Shown in pieces: positions 16,631 to 25,718 of a stretch of 64,000 nucleotides of DNA (position 1 is its first letter; every line of letters begins with the position of its first letter). The stretch is from Parabacteroides sp. TM07-1AC (lineage in GTDB: Bacteria > Bacteroidota > Bacteroidia > Bacteroidales > Tannerellaceae). The position numbers and the translations under genes are program-made. The stretch is taken from assembly GCF_003480915.1 (NCBI RefSeq), contig NZ_QUKD01000004.1, forward strand, positions 88,732 to 152,731, in the 5' to 3' direction. Under the pieces are notes generated by a model. That model did not search any database. It was not told where the DNA came from and saw only the letters and a list, made by a program, of their open reading frames with translations.

Positions 16631-17215
16631 ATGAATCTATATAATCAAATCAAATATAACGGGTATCGCATCAACATCTATTATGATGATGACGCCCGAA
16701 GCCCGCGTGAAGCGTATGACAATCTCGGTACGCTTTATACGGCACATCGTCGCTACCGCCCGGAGAAGGAGTTTGATGACCACTTCGATATCGACAAGGT
16801 TTTTGAAGGGCATATCGGAAATTTCCGGGAATCGTTCCTGAAGGAATATATCGCCCTGCCGGTCTACCTCTACGACCATGGCGGCATTACAATATCCACC
16901 TCGCCGTTCAGCTGCCCGTGGGATTCCGGATTTTTCGGAATCATCGCGGTACCGTTGGACAAGGTGCGCCGGGAATACGGGTGGAAGAACATCACCGCGA
17001 AACGCAGGAAGCGGATCGAGGGATACCTGCAAGACGAAATCAGTACCCTTGACAACTACTATACCGGGGAAGTTTTCGGGTATCGCATCATGCCGGAAAG
17101 TGACGATGACAATGAACTGGACAGTTGTTGGGGATTCTATGGTACGGAATGTATGAAAGAACTGGAAGCCGAATGCAGGCATATTATCGACGGGCAGAAC
17201 AAAGCGGCAGCATAA
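16631..17215 (+). CDS. conserved phage/plasmid-type hypothetical protein, 194 aa
   Basis: The centre, YLYDHGGITISTSPFSCPWD then SGFFG (residues 78-104), is a motif I recognise from hypothetical proteins of many phages and conjugative elements in Firmicutes and Bacteroidetes (YxYDHSGitmst-PFsCPWDSGqvG). Function unknown. The protein is acidic, with no signal peptide. It marks the array as mobile-element cargo. ATG 16631 is 11 nt from the previous stop. Confidence 0.85.
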   Translation: MNLYNQIKYNGYRINIYYDDDARSPREAYDNLGTLYTAHRRYRPEKEFDDHFDIDKVFEGHIGNFRESFLKEYIALPVYLYDHGGITISTSPFSCPWDSGFFGIIAVPLDKVRREYGWKNITAKRRKRIEGYLQDEISTLDNYYTGEVFGYRIMPESDDDNELDSCWGFYGTECMKELEAECRHIIDGQNKAAA

Positions 17216-17248
17216 AATAGAAAAATACGCATAATAACTGGAAATACA

Positions 17249-17485
17249 ATGAAGACATCATACGGACTTGAATTTGACACGGTAACAGAAATCAATCCTG
17301 AATGGAGCGACTATGACAAGACGATAGCAGGATGTCACCTGGCCAATGCCAGGGTGGTCATCGTGGATACGGAATACGGGCAACCGATAGACAATGAGCA
17401 TGACCTTGAAGAAATCTACCGGATTCTCGAAAAGAAAAAGACAGGCCATACTAAAAATGAACGACATGGAAGAAAAACGAGATAA
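17249..17485 (+). CDS. small hypothetical protein, 78 aa
   Basis: An acidic alpha/beta-like small protein with a basic tail (KKKTGHTKNERHGRKTR). The tail overlaps the next gene in another frame, so the end may be constrained by the overlap. No family recognised. Confidence 0.7.
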   Translation: MKTSYGLEFDTVTEINPEWSDYDKTIAGCHLANARVVIVDTEYGQPIDNEHDLEEIYRILEKKKTGHTKNERHGRKTR

Positions 17486-18398
17486 CAAGGAAATCAGGGT
17501 ACGCCTGCACCATATCGACCGTGGAAACTGCACGGAAGTATGGGAGGTGCAGACAGAGAAGGGGAAGCCCAGACGCTATCTGGGACGTGACGACGGTTAT
17601 GGACCGAAGGAGTGGTACACGCTCTGCGATGCTCCCTACGGCTATTGCGAACGCGACTGCCATGTGAGGGAGGACCTCACCCTCATTGTCTGCGACAAAG
17701 ATTGGAACGAGGTGTTGCGAGACGGAACGGACAGGGAACGCTTTCCTGAAAGTTTCCCTTCACTGGATGAAGCCTGCAACGAGGCATGGAGCAAGGTCGT
17801 GAAAGTGCTTCCGCATGTCACGCACAAAGGTTTCGGGCAGTGGATCACCAAACAGTCATTCCTCCCGCTCAGCCAGACCGAAGAATTGAATTGGCGGGAT
17901 AGCTACTATGAGGAAGAAGCGAGTGAGATACTCTCACGTTTTACATGGATCGGTGAAGAGTATGCCATATTCAAGGTTACCCAGAGGCACACCAAGTGCG
18001 ACGCCCAATGGTACGAGTATTACGCGGGGAAGACAAACCGGCAGGAACACGAGTGGTATACCCGTTTCTTCGGTTACGAGTACCATGACCGGCATATCAG
18101 CGACGTACTCCGGACACTCGGAAGGCGGTGCGACGACATCATCCGTACTGCGGTGGAAACCCGCACGGACCACTATTACGGGCGTACGGTTTCCTGTTTC
18201 ATGGACGAGTTCATCGGTTACGACCTGTCCCATGAACAGGTCCGTGACGCCAAGGAATGCAGATTGCGCAAGGCACGGGAAGACTACGACGAAGCGAACG
18301 CCTACTATTACAAACTGAAAGAGAATGAGGAAAGCATCCGTGGTATCGAATTGATGCTGCACTGCATAAGACAACAAATCCGAAAAATGAAAAGATAA
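17457..18398 (+). CDS. hypothetical protein, about 313 aa
   Basis: The frame is open from 17394, but the Met at 17457 (or 17466) gives a normal start and a 20- to 29-nt overlap with the previous gene. The protein is rich in Trp, Tyr, His and Cys, with CDAPYGYCERDC at about residues 54-65. The last 50 residues are a charged helix. No family recognised. Its stop overlaps the next ATG by one base. Confidence 0.8.
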   Translation: MNDMEEKRDNKEIRVRLHHIDRGNCTEVWEVQTEKGKPRRYLGRDDGYGPKEWYTLCDAPYGYCERDCHVREDLTLIVCDKDWNEVLRDGTDRERFPESFPSLDEACNEAWSKVVKVLPHVTHKGFGQWITKQSFLPLSQTEELNWRDSYYEEEASEILSRFTWIGEEYAIFKVTQRHTKCDAQWYEYYAGKTNRQEHEWYTRFFGYEYHDRHISDVLRTLGRRCDDIIRTAVETRTDHYYGRTVSCFMDEFIGYDLSHEQVRDAKECRLRKAREDYDEANAYYYKLKENEESIRGIELMLHCIRQQIRKMKR

Positions 18399-18745
18399 TG
18401 GCCAGAAAACTACATGTAGCCAGAGTTTGGCAAATCGAATACAAATATCCGGGTATGTATGGCGGGGACGGTCAGGATATCTTTTATGATATCCTGACAA
18501 TGTTCGAAGTTGATAACTCCGCAGAAGACGCCTATACCGATGACTTCGAAATAGCCCGTTCGGGTCTGCAGCAGCTAAGAAAACATATCTCAGAACAGGA
18601 TGAAACCTTCCGGCAGAATGCCGAAGAATTTTATTCCTGCCTGGCAAAGGTCGGGATGGACCGGGAAAAGTTTATCGAAGTACTCGATTGTCTAATCAAC
18701 GGCAGTGACCAAAGCGATGCCTATGTGCATGTCTCATGGTTTTAA
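18398..18745 (+). CDS. hypothetical protein, 115 aa
   Basis: TAATG coupling with the preceding gene. Acidic, helical in its second half (residues 50-105). No family recognised. Confidence 0.8.
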   Translation: MARKLHVARVWQIEYKYPGMYGGDGQDIFYDILTMFEVDNSAEDAYTDDFEIARSGLQQLRKHISEQDETFRQNAEEFYSCLAKVGMDREKFIEVLDCLINGSDQSDAYVHVSWF

Positions 18746-18796
18746 TGATATGCCATGAAGGCGTTTCGAGCAAACCTGCCGTAACATCAAACCTGT

Positions 18797-19015
18797 ATGA
18801 AACCTAAAGATAACGGGCTGGCCAACCTTCATGACCGGAAACGTGAGGAACGCGGTTTCTGCTGCATGCAACTGATCATATTCCTTACAGACAATGGAGT
18901 GAAGAGCTGGGATGAATGGCACCGGGCGCATACCGACGCGGCCCGGGGCGAATGCAGATACCGCAAGCGGTGCCCGGTTTATGGACGTAGCAAACATTTA
19001 ATGAACAATAAATAA
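18797..19015 (+). CDS. small Cys-containing hypothetical protein, 72 aa
   Basis: Basic, with Cys at FCC, GEC and RC positions (residues 22, 23, 52 and 59). That is too irregular for a ribbon but could bind a metal. ATG 18797 is preceded by a 51-nt gap. No family recognised. Confidence 0.6.
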   Translation: MKPKDNGLANLHDRKREERGFCCMQLIIFLTDNGVKSWDEWHRAHTDAARGECRYRKRCPVYGRSKHLMNNK

Positions 19016-19016
19016 T

Positions 19017-19226
19017 ATGGTACTTAATATTGTAAAAAACGACCTGCCTGCCTCATGCATTGCAGAATATGTAAGATGCGTATTTGACAATGCCAAAGTA
19101 AACATCAAAGATGAAAATGCAGTATCCGTCGACATCGAAGTGACCGGAAAGAACGAGCTGCACTCTTTGGAAGGATTAAAAGAGTTGGAATACTATTTTA
19201 AAGATTATGACATAAGAATATGGTGA
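19017..19226 (+). CDS. small hypothetical protein, 69 aa
   Basis: The start codon follows the previous stop by one base. Alternating hydrophobic residues with acidic loops suggest a small alpha/beta fold. Codon use is more AT-rich than in the flanking genes. No family recognised. Confidence 0.7.
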   Translation: MVLNIVKNDLPASCIAEYVRCVFDNAKVNIKDENAVSVDIEVTGKNELHSLEGLKELEYYFKDYDIRIW

Positions 19227-19285
19227 CCGCCATGCAACGGGCGGCAAACCGGAAATTGTTCAACTACAGATAAAAAACAAGCAAC

Positions 19286-20308
19286 ATGGAACAGGAAAAA
19301 CCTACAAAGCCGGAAACAGACAGAACCTTTCCGGAAGACGATGACACACTTTACCGTGAAATGACAGTGCACATGCCCCGCTGCTATTTTCCGACTTCGC
19401 TAGGCGAGAACAGTATCCTCAAATTTGCCGGAGAGGAATTCCGCCGCGTCAAGAATATTGTCTGCCGGCGCTACAACTTTAACGAGGACAAATATATCCG
19501 GGAGAACGCCGACGTATCCCCTTTCGACTCTGTTCGAGGCAACTTCGAGCAGGAAGTGTACAGACGTCTCCGTAAGGATTATGCGCACCTCAGTATCATC
19601 TCCATCAGAAGATCACTTATGGAGAAAATCCGCGACGCCGTGAAGAAGGAGAACAACATCATCGGCACGTTCTACCGCAACTGCGGCGTACATTACCGGG
19701 AGGCGGAATCAGCGGAGTATGAAACCTCCCCGATAGTGGTGGTCCACAATTCCGCTTTTTACGGATACGGCGGTTATGAAAGTGCGACCGTTTATGAACT
19801 TTTCATCGACGGGAACGGCAAACTGCTCTGCACGCTCAACGGCGAAGCCGGCGAGGATTTCGATGAGCCCATCGGACAGGTACAGACCGAGGGATTGCTT
19901 GAGATTGCCCACTGGCTGGAAGAACACGGGTTCATCTCCGCTGATGTCAATGACGACGAGATTGTCGTATGCGAGGGGTGCGGTTCAGACAATATACAGA
20001 CCCAGGCATGGGTGGATCCGAATGCCCGTACATTCATCGGTACCACGGGTATAGACCGCTATGATAACTGGTGCGACGAATGCGAGGACCATCAGCCATT
20101 CTGTACTTTAAAAGAGTTCAAAGAACGCATGGAGGAATGGTGGAACTCGTTGGACGCAAATCAAATGGAACAGATCACGGGTTGCCGTCAGGACAAGTGT
20201 CCGGCCGGAGACAACCATCAGGGGTTTGCCGAAACCTGCAATGAATGGTGGGAAAACAAGGGCTATGACGAGAAACGTAAAATCTGGAAAGAACATAATG
20301 ACTGCTGA
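19286..20308 (+). CDS. hypothetical protein with zinc-ribbon segment, 340 aa
   Basis: Acidic N-terminal 35 residues, then a soluble domain. At residues 230-275 CEGCGSDN pairs with CDECEDHQPFC, giving a C-x2-C...C-x2-C zinc ribbon. A further Cys/His set lies near residues 300-320. No enzyme motif is visible. The ribbon predicts binding to nucleic acid or protein. It ends 2 nt before the next gene. Confidence 0.8.
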   Translation: MEQEKPTKPETDRTFPEDDDTLYREMTVHMPRCYFPTSLGENSILKFAGEEFRRVKNIVCRRYNFNEDKYIRENADVSPFDSVRGNFEQEVYRRLRKDYAHLSIISIRRSLMEKIRDAVKKENNIIGTFYRNCGVHYREAESAEYETSPIVVVHNSAFYGYGGYESATVYELFIDGNGKLLCTLNGEAGEDFDEPIGQVQTEGLLEIAHWLEEHGFISADVNDDEIVVCEGCGSDNIQTQAWVDPNARTFIGTTGIDRYDNWCDECEDHQPFCTLKEFKERMEEWWNSLDANQMEQITGCRQDKCPAGDNHQGFAETCNEWWENKGYDEKRKIWKEHNDC

Positions 20309-20310
20309 TT

Positions 20311-20847
20311 ATGATTTACAATCTTCTTAAACGCATACAGAACCTGTTGGCTTCCAAGCCGTCCGGGACAAAGGAGGAACAGGAAATCCTGAGTCTGGTC
20401 AGCCAGGCGCTTCCTGCAATGCTCAATGGGCATGATACGGAAACACTTGCCGCCAATGAGCTGCTGGTACGGATATGCCCCGACACCAAACGGCCGGTCC
20501 TCGTATGCCATAACGGCAACGGGCAGTGCCTGTGCCTGCACAATGGGACGACGGAAGAGGATGCCGTCGACGTGGACTTATGGCTGCGTTCCAACGGTAG
20601 AGAGTGTAACGGCTACAACAAGTTGCAGGAGGCTGTCGTGGACCTTGCCTACAATGCCGGGGCGGACAACCTGTGGGAGGACAGGGACTCCCGTGCCGTC
20701 AATGCCGAGATCGTCCAGTGGGCGGAAGAATTCGAGACTGAGCATGCGGGCACTGATTGGGATGCGGAGGACTACTTCCTTGCCATCGACAGGTTTTACA
20801 AGGAAAAGACAAAACAAATGAATCCGGTTACAATACCGGCGAACTGA
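20311..20847 (+). CDS. hypothetical acidic protein, 178 aa
   Basis: Soluble, strongly acidic in the C-terminal half, with several Cys (CHNGNGQCLC) that do not form a clear ribbon. No family recognised. Confidence 0.8.
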   Translation: MIYNLLKRIQNLLASKPSGTKEEQEILSLVSQALPAMLNGHDTETLAANELLVRICPDTKRPVLVCHNGNGQCLCLHNGTTEEDAVDVDLWLRSNGRECNGYNKLQEAVVDLAYNAGADNLWEDRDSRAVNAEIVQWAEEFETEHAGTDWDAEDYFLAIDRFYKEKTKQMNPVTIPAN

Positions 20848-20862
20848 AAAAATGGCAACCGA

Positions 20863-21078
20863 ATGGACAAGGAAATTGCAGAAGAAATCATCCGGGAAAA
20901 CCGTTATCCGTCCGGATATGACATACAAGACTATCTGTTTGACAATGAGGATACTGTGCTTTCTCTGGAGGACGGAACGGAGCTGCTTGATGACTTCGAC
21001 CTCTGGAAAGAACGTTCCGACCTCGAACTTGAAAAAATCATGGACCGGAACTACTGGTCCTCGACTGGTGGATATTAG
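20863..21078 (+). CDS. small acidic protein, 71 aa
   Basis: The frame starting MDKEIAEEIIRENRY is acidic and helical, as are its neighbours. A slightly longer open frame on the same strand (20852-21097) reads low-complexity residues and is rejected. The size and charge resemble anti-restriction or DNA-mimic proteins, but nothing more supports that. Confidence 0.7.
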   Translation: MDKEIAEEIIRENRYPSGYDIQDYLFDNEDTVLSLEDGTELLDDFDLWKERSDLELEKIMDRNYWSSTGGY

Positions 21079-21099
21079 ATTAAAAACAGGAATATAATT

Positions 21100-21912
21100 A
21101 TGGTAAGAGAACTTTATCAACGGCTCAGGGAATATTTCAACAACTTACCCGAACCGACAGAAGAGGAAAGACAATTTATCCGGGAGCTGAACGCCGGGTA
21201 TTTCCCTATCACGTCCGTCCACCGCGATGACCTGGAAGGACAAGGTTTCGATGTGGAAAAGATCAGCGATGACGACATGCAGAATCTGGCGGAAAAGATG
21301 GCCGACGATTACTGCGAACAGTTGTTCTGGCCCAGCATGGAAATCATTGCCGGAGAAATCCTGAGTTTCCCGAAAGTAAAAACAAAAGACATTATCTGTC
21401 CGAAATGCAATTCGGAAAATATCCGTTATGATATTCACGAAAGTCGGTTCCACTGCGGCGAGTGTTCCCTGGCATGGGATGACAAGTTATATGCACTCGT
21501 GGAATTTCCCGAGGAAAGTGCTCCTTTCGAGGAAGAAGGAACCGGTTATCCGGCATGGGGAAGCGGGGACAACGGGGCGCTTTACGTGCCCGAGGAAGAC
21601 TATATACGCCATACCGGCAAATCTCCCGAACGGGACAAGTGTTACCGTGCCGTGTGTTGGCCGGACTCCCAGAAATACATGGGAACGAAAGGTTGTGAAC
21701 CCATACAGGATGAAAACGGGATACGGGATTTTGGCACATCGGCATACTGGGTGCCGCTGCTTCTGACGGAAGAAGCGGCAGAGCGACGAATGGACAAGAA
21801 AAAGGCACCGGTATGCCCCGAATGTGGGGGCACAGATATTGACATTCTGAGTGACGAGGGCGTGGCCGTATGCAATGACTGCTGCCTTGAATGGCCTTAC
21901 GCGGAGGATTGA
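21100..21912 (+). CDS. hypothetical protein with two zinc ribbons, 270 aa
   Basis: Residues 95-125 hold CPKCNSEN...CGEC and residues 235-265 hold CPECGGTD...CNDC. Each is a C-x2-C...C-x2-C ribbon. An acidic region lies between them. Two ribbons suggest a scaffold or nucleic-acid-binding role; no catalytic motif is visible. The next gene starts 2 nt after this stop and carries a third ribbon type, so the two may be functionally linked. Confidence 0.85.
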   Translation: MVRELYQRLREYFNNLPEPTEEERQFIRELNAGYFPITSVHRDDLEGQGFDVEKISDDDMQNLAEKMADDYCEQLFWPSMEIIAGEILSFPKVKTKDIICPKCNSENIRYDIHESRFHCGECSLAWDDKLYALVEFPEESAPFEEEGTGYPAWGSGDNGALYVPEEDYIRHTGKSPERDKCYRAVCWPDSQKYMGTKGCEPIQDENGIRDFGTSAYWVPLLLTEEAAERRMDKKKAPVCPECGGTDIDILSDEGVAVCNDCCLEWPYAED

Positions 21913-21914
21913 GA

Positions 21915-22676
21915 ATGGAAACGGTAGATGTTTATACGGAACGAGGCGACCTGGTCACCTGTTCCGATTGCGGCAAGGTGATGCTCCTGCCGTATGGAGC
22001 GGATAAATGTCCCGCCTGCAAGAAAGAAGGTTGCCTGGTATGGACGGACGAAAGCTTGCGGGAAGCCGACATCGACTCCCTGCTCGAGAGGCACTGTAAC
22101 CTGCACCAGAAGAGCGAACTGCAACCGGAGGAGTATCTTTCACTTTCCATACTGGTGACCGAGTATATTCCGTATCTGGCCGATAAACCGCAGACAGCGC
22201 GTGAAACCCTGTTCCTACTCCTTGAAACCGGCTCTCTTTTCGAGAAATACTGGCGGGATACAAGATGCTTCCAATCCGAAAATATCTACACGCCCGCCAT
22301 CAAGACACTGCTTGACAAACTGGACGTGAAACTGCGAGAGGGCGACACGATTCCGGTAGAATACCAGGATTGCCGCTCCCTGGAGGACTTCTTCAGGGTC
22401 GTTGCCGGCGAGCGTCCGGCAAAGGAAGAGGTATCGTTTTCTTCAGATAAGGAGGGAAACTATTATTTCAACGGACGCAAGGTCAAGGTGGAAAATTCTG
22501 ACGAGTACGCCTACCGCCTGCTGAAAACCAAAATACAGACGAGCTACCGGCGTCCGGTAGATTTTTACTTCCGCTTCCTTGCCCGTTTCGGACCATACGG
22601 AACTTATGGCAACGTGTATTACCCGAGTATCACGGACCTGATATGCAGGCGTTACCTGCCTGAAACCGCAAAATGA
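21915..22676 (+). CDS. hypothetical protein with N-terminal zinc ribbon, 253 aa
   Basis: ATG 21915 (METVDVYTERGD) is preferred over an upstream frame extension that overlaps the previous gene. CSDCGKVM...CPACKKEGC at residues 17-42 is a zinc ribbon. The remaining 200 residues are soluble and helical. No family recognised. Confidence 0.8.
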   Translation: METVDVYTERGDLVTCSDCGKVMLLPYGADKCPACKKEGCLVWTDESLREADIDSLLERHCNLHQKSELQPEEYLSLSILVTEYIPYLADKPQTARETLFLLLETGSLFEKYWRDTRCFQSENIYTPAIKTLLDKLDVKLREGDTIPVEYQDCRSLEDFFRVVAGERPAKEEVSFSSDKEGNYYFNGRKVKVENSDEYAYRLLKTKIQTSYRRPVDFYFRFLARFGPYGTYGNVYYPSITDLICRRYLPETAK

Positions 22677-22682
22677 ATTCCG

Positions 22683-22720
22683 GAAAGGCGATGGACAACG
22701 GTTCACCGCCTTTCTTATTG
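22683..22720 (+). terminator. terminator-like hairpin
   Basis: GAAAGGCG 22683-22690 pairs with CGCCTTTC 22707-22714, and TTATTGTATAAC follows. It lies directly after the zinc-ribbon gene and before a new 70-nt leader, so a transcript boundary here is likely. Confidence 0.5.
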
Positions 22721-22745
22721 TATAACTTTTTTAATATCAATCATT

Positions 22746-23645
22746 ATGGCAACAGCATTAGCAACAACGGCCGCCCCCGTGCAGTTCGATTTCCAGAACA
22801 ACAACGTCGAGGTGATGACGCTCGACACGCTCCGGCGCACACACAAGGAAAATGACATCTATGGCAACCCGCTCAAGGGAATCTACCATTACGAGGTGAT
22901 AGAGCGCATGGCGGACATCTGCCAGAAACACAACCTGAATTACGAGGTGGAGGAAATCTTCGCCGCCCAGAACAAGAACAAGGCACAGCCCGGCGTGGTC
23001 GTCCTGCCCCAGGTGGAACAAAAGTACGGGGCGATGGCCGTCGAGGCGCATATCCTGCGCCGCGTTTATACGACCATCCGCATTAAGGAATGGGAAACGG
23101 ACGAGCTGACCACGACGCTTGTCATCGCCTTCCATCAGGACGGCATCCAGGCGGCCATCGGCCCGTGCGTCAGGGTGTGCCACAACCAGTGCATCCTCTC
23201 CCCCGAACGCAGTGTGTCGAACTACGGGAAAGACAAAGTCACCACCGAAGAGCTTTTCGGTCGTGTAGACGAGTGGCTCTCGAACTTCGAGGTACAGATG
23301 AACGAGGACAGGGAACGCATCCGCCGCCTGAAAGCGAAAGTAATTACCCCGGTGGAGATGTACGCCTACATCGGATTGCTGACAGCATTGCGCGTATCGC
23401 ATGACAGTTCCGACAAGCGTCTTTCGTCCAAGGTGGAGACCTATCCCCTGAACCAGTCCCAGATTTCCATCTTCACCGAGGACCTGCTCAAACTCACCGA
23501 AGAGAAGAAGACGCTCACGGCGTGGGATATCTATAACGTGGCAACCGAAATCTACAAGCCCGGACGTACGGACATTCCGGCCATGATTCCCCAGAACGGG
23601 GCGCTGGCCGAGCTGATGCTCTCGGAAGGGTTGCCGGAATCTTAA
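22746..23645 (+). CDS. DUF932-like conserved protein, 299 aa
   Basis: The segment AIGPCVRVCHNQCILS (residues 137-152) inside a beta-rich domain recalls DUF932-type phage and plasmid proteins (G....VCsN..f). The match is by eye and weak. A helical region follows at residues 165-190. ATG 22746, after the leader ATATCAATCATT, resembles the start of the 190-aa gene at 3694, which may mean equally strong expression. It is followed 11 nt later by a recombinase gene. Confidence 0.8.
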   Translation: MATALATTAAPVQFDFQNNNVEVMTLDTLRRTHKENDIYGNPLKGIYHYEVIERMADICQKHNLNYEVEEIFAAQNKNKAQPGVVVLPQVEQKYGAMAVEAHILRRVYTTIRIKEWETDELTTTLVIAFHQDGIQAAIGPCVRVCHNQCILSPERSVSNYGKDKVTTEELFGRVDEWLSNFEVQMNEDRERIRRLKAKVITPVEMYAYIGLLTALRVSHDSSDKRLSSKVETYPLNQSQISIFTEDLLKLTEEKKTLTAWDIYNVATEIYKPGRTDIPAMIPQNGALAELMLSEGLPES

Positions 23646-23656
23646 AAGGCTGCCAC

Positions 23657-24247
23657 GTGACAAGAATCAAGGGACAACTGACGACAGCCGACTACCTGCC
23701 CATAGCGGAATATAACAGGCTGGTCCGCGGGCTTGAGAAGGACGGCGAGTACCTGTGGGAGACCTACTGCTGGCTGTCGTTCTGCACGGCATGCAGGGCC
23801 TCCGACGTGAGGACCCTGCGCTGGAAAGACATCTTAGGAAAAAGCACCATGACCCGCATCGAGCAGAAAACAAAGAAAAACCGCCTGATCAAGTTCAACA
23901 GGGACGTGCAGGAGAAGAACCGTTTCCTGTACGAGATGCTCGGACAACCCGCCCCCGAACAGTACATCTTTCTCAGCCCGCGTACCGGGAAACCTTACTC
24001 GCTGGAATACATCAACAGGCTGCTCAAGGTATTCAAGGTAAGGTACAGGCTGCCGATCAGGGCATTCTCCACACATACCTTCCGCAAGACTTTCGGGCGC
24101 TATGTCTACGAGCTGATGGGACGCTCGGCCGAGGGCCTGATCCTGCTCAACCAGATATTCCGCCATTCCAACCTGGAAACCACCCGGCGCTACATCGGGC
24201 TGGCGCAGGAGGACATCGACAAAGTGTTCGATTCCATACGTCTATGA
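23657..24247 (+). CDS. minimal tyrosine recombinase (catalytic domain only), 196 aa
   Basis: The catalytic set of tyrosine recombinases is complete. Arg47 is in ACRASDVRTLRW, Lys71 in EQKTKKN, His140 and Arg143 in THTFRKTFG, His170 in FRHSNLETT, and Tyr179 in RRYIGL. The start is GTG 23657. At 196 aa it lacks the N-terminal arm-binding and most of the core-binding domains of usual integrases (350-420 aa in Bacteroides). FimB/FimE-type invertases are of similar size, so DNA inversion or dimer resolution is more likely than element integration. A perfect 10-bp hairpin follows at 24264-24292. Confidence 0.9.
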   Translation: MTRIKGQLTTADYLPIAEYNRLVRGLEKDGEYLWETYCWLSFCTACRASDVRTLRWKDILGKSTMTRIEQKTKKNRLIKFNRDVQEKNRFLYEMLGQPAPEQYIFLSPRTGKPYSLEYINRLLKVFKVRYRLPIRAFSTHTFRKTFGRYVYELMGRSAEGLILLNQIFRHSNLETTRRYIGLAQEDIDKVFDSIRL

Positions 24248-24263
24248 GAATATTTTCAACGAT

Positions 24264-24300
24264 GCCCGGAACCCGAGCGGGAGGTTCCGGGCTATGCTTT
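24264..24300 (+). terminator. hairpin after the recombinase gene
   Basis: GCCCGGAACC 24264-24273 and GGTTCCGGGC 24283-24292 pair perfectly around 9 nt. TATGCTTTATAT follows, a weak U-tract. Terminator is likely; a recombination site for the neighbouring recombinase is a second possibility. Confidence 0.5.
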
Positions 24301-24328
24301 ATATAACATATCAAAATCAGAACTGTAA

Positions 24329-24997
24329 ATGGACACACCGATATATATCGACACATACTTCCGCGTCGAGTCCGGCTATGACGGCGGTCGCATGCCGGAA
24401 GAGAAAGCCGGACGCTTCTTCGACGAGGTAAAGCGCCTTTTCACGGAAACAGGGTTCAGCATCAAGGAAAACAAATACAAAGACGGTTGTCCCGAGGTGT
24501 ATCTCGGAAAGACATGCCTGTACTGTCATCCCCAATCGTTATCGGGCCCTGTTCTTAAAGAGCACATGGAGCTTATCGAGAAGATTCTGGCACAAGGAAC
24601 GACCTTCCGGTACCTACGTACTGACACTTACGGCGAGATTCTCGACCTGACGGAGGAGGAAGAACTCGCGTATTACCACAAGACTCATGACATGACTATC
24701 GGGGGTGTCTTTCTCGACGCCTTCCGCACCAAGCGCCGGAACCTGTACAAGAGCCGGGAGCAGGTGCTGGAAATACTCGTCGAAAAGCTGCGTGTCAAGA
24801 CACTCCGTGGGAAGTCCGTTTATTCGAACACCTCCCCGGCATACCGTTATATCAGGGAAATGTACGGGAAAATGGTGTCTGAAGGACGGCTCGTCGAGGG
24901 ATGCAAGCAAACCGCTTCCGGGAAACTGCCGCTCTGCCGCACGGCAACCGGCAGGGAACTGAAAATGAAAAGACGGGAAGACGACAGGACGGAATGA
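24329..24997 (+). CDS. hypothetical protein, 222 aa
   Basis: The N-terminal 110 residues are alpha/beta-like with CLYCHP at residues 70-75. The C-terminal 70 are basic (TGRELKMKRREDDRTE end). No family recognised. A 130-bp gap without features (24998-25127) follows. Confidence 0.8.
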   Translation: MDTPIYIDTYFRVESGYDGGRMPEEKAGRFFDEVKRLFTETGFSIKENKYKDGCPEVYLGKTCLYCHPQSLSGPVLKEHMELIEKILAQGTTFRYLRTDTYGEILDLTEEEELAYYHKTHDMTIGGVFLDAFRTKRRNLYKSREQVLEILVEKLRVKTLRGKSVYSNTSPAYRYIREMYGKMVSEGRLVEGCKQTASGKLPLCRTATGRELKMKRREDDRTE

Positions 24998-25127
24998 CAC
25001 GCGGTTCCGTACCGGACATGGCCGGATACCAGTCCGAAGACTTCTGTAAATCATAAATTTCAAGCCGGACTGTCAATCGAAAGAAGGACGACCCGGCTAT
25101 ACTTCAACAACAAGAGATAGCACTATT

Positions 25128-25718
25128 ATGAGCATACAAATCGGAAAACTGTTGCCGGACGGCAGTGTCCGGCACATCAAGGCGCTCCATGAGACGCTTT
25201 CAAAAGACCTTGTGAGGAAACTCCGGGTGTTCTATCCCAATGACAGACGGGTAGATGCCCTGCTGTCGCTGGGCGACATACAAAAACTGGGACCGTCACC
25301 CTATGGAAAATGGACAGGAACCGGCGATACCGTCCACTGTTTTTCAAAGATCCGTGACGGACGGGAAACACCGCGGCAATCCGCATCACGCATCGCGGAC
25401 AACGCAGACATTTTCGGCCGCATGGAGGACACGTGCCTCCTGTTCGATAACGGCAGATGGCATGTCATGGACAAGGGAGAATACTGTGAACAGCCGCTCT
25501 TCGTCGAAGATACGCCCTCCCATGACAGCATGAAACCGATCACGGTATATGTGAACAACCATGTCCGACTCGAAAAGATAAATACACCGCAGCACTGGCA
25601 GGGACTTGAGGAACTCGCCGAACGGGAATCCAGGATACTCTATGTCTACCGGGGGTGCCGCCTTGTGAGAATCGTCCGTTCGTCCAACCTTAAAAAGAAA
25701 CTGTATGCGGCACAATAA
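25128..25718 (+). CDS. hypothetical protein, 196 aa
   Basis: Soluble mixed alpha/beta protein with a basic C-terminus (RIVRSSNLKKKLYAAQ). It overlaps the following gene by 14 nt. No family recognised. Confidence 0.8.
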   Translation: MSIQIGKLLPDGSVRHIKALHETLSKDLVRKLRVFYPNDRRVDALLSLGDIQKLGPSPYGKWTGTGDTVHCFSKIRDGRETPRQSASRIADNADIFGRMEDTCLLFDNGRWHVMDKGEYCEQPLFVEDTPSHDSMKPITVYVNNHVRLEKINTPQHWQGLEELAERESRILYVYRGCRLVRIVRSSNLKKKLYAAQ

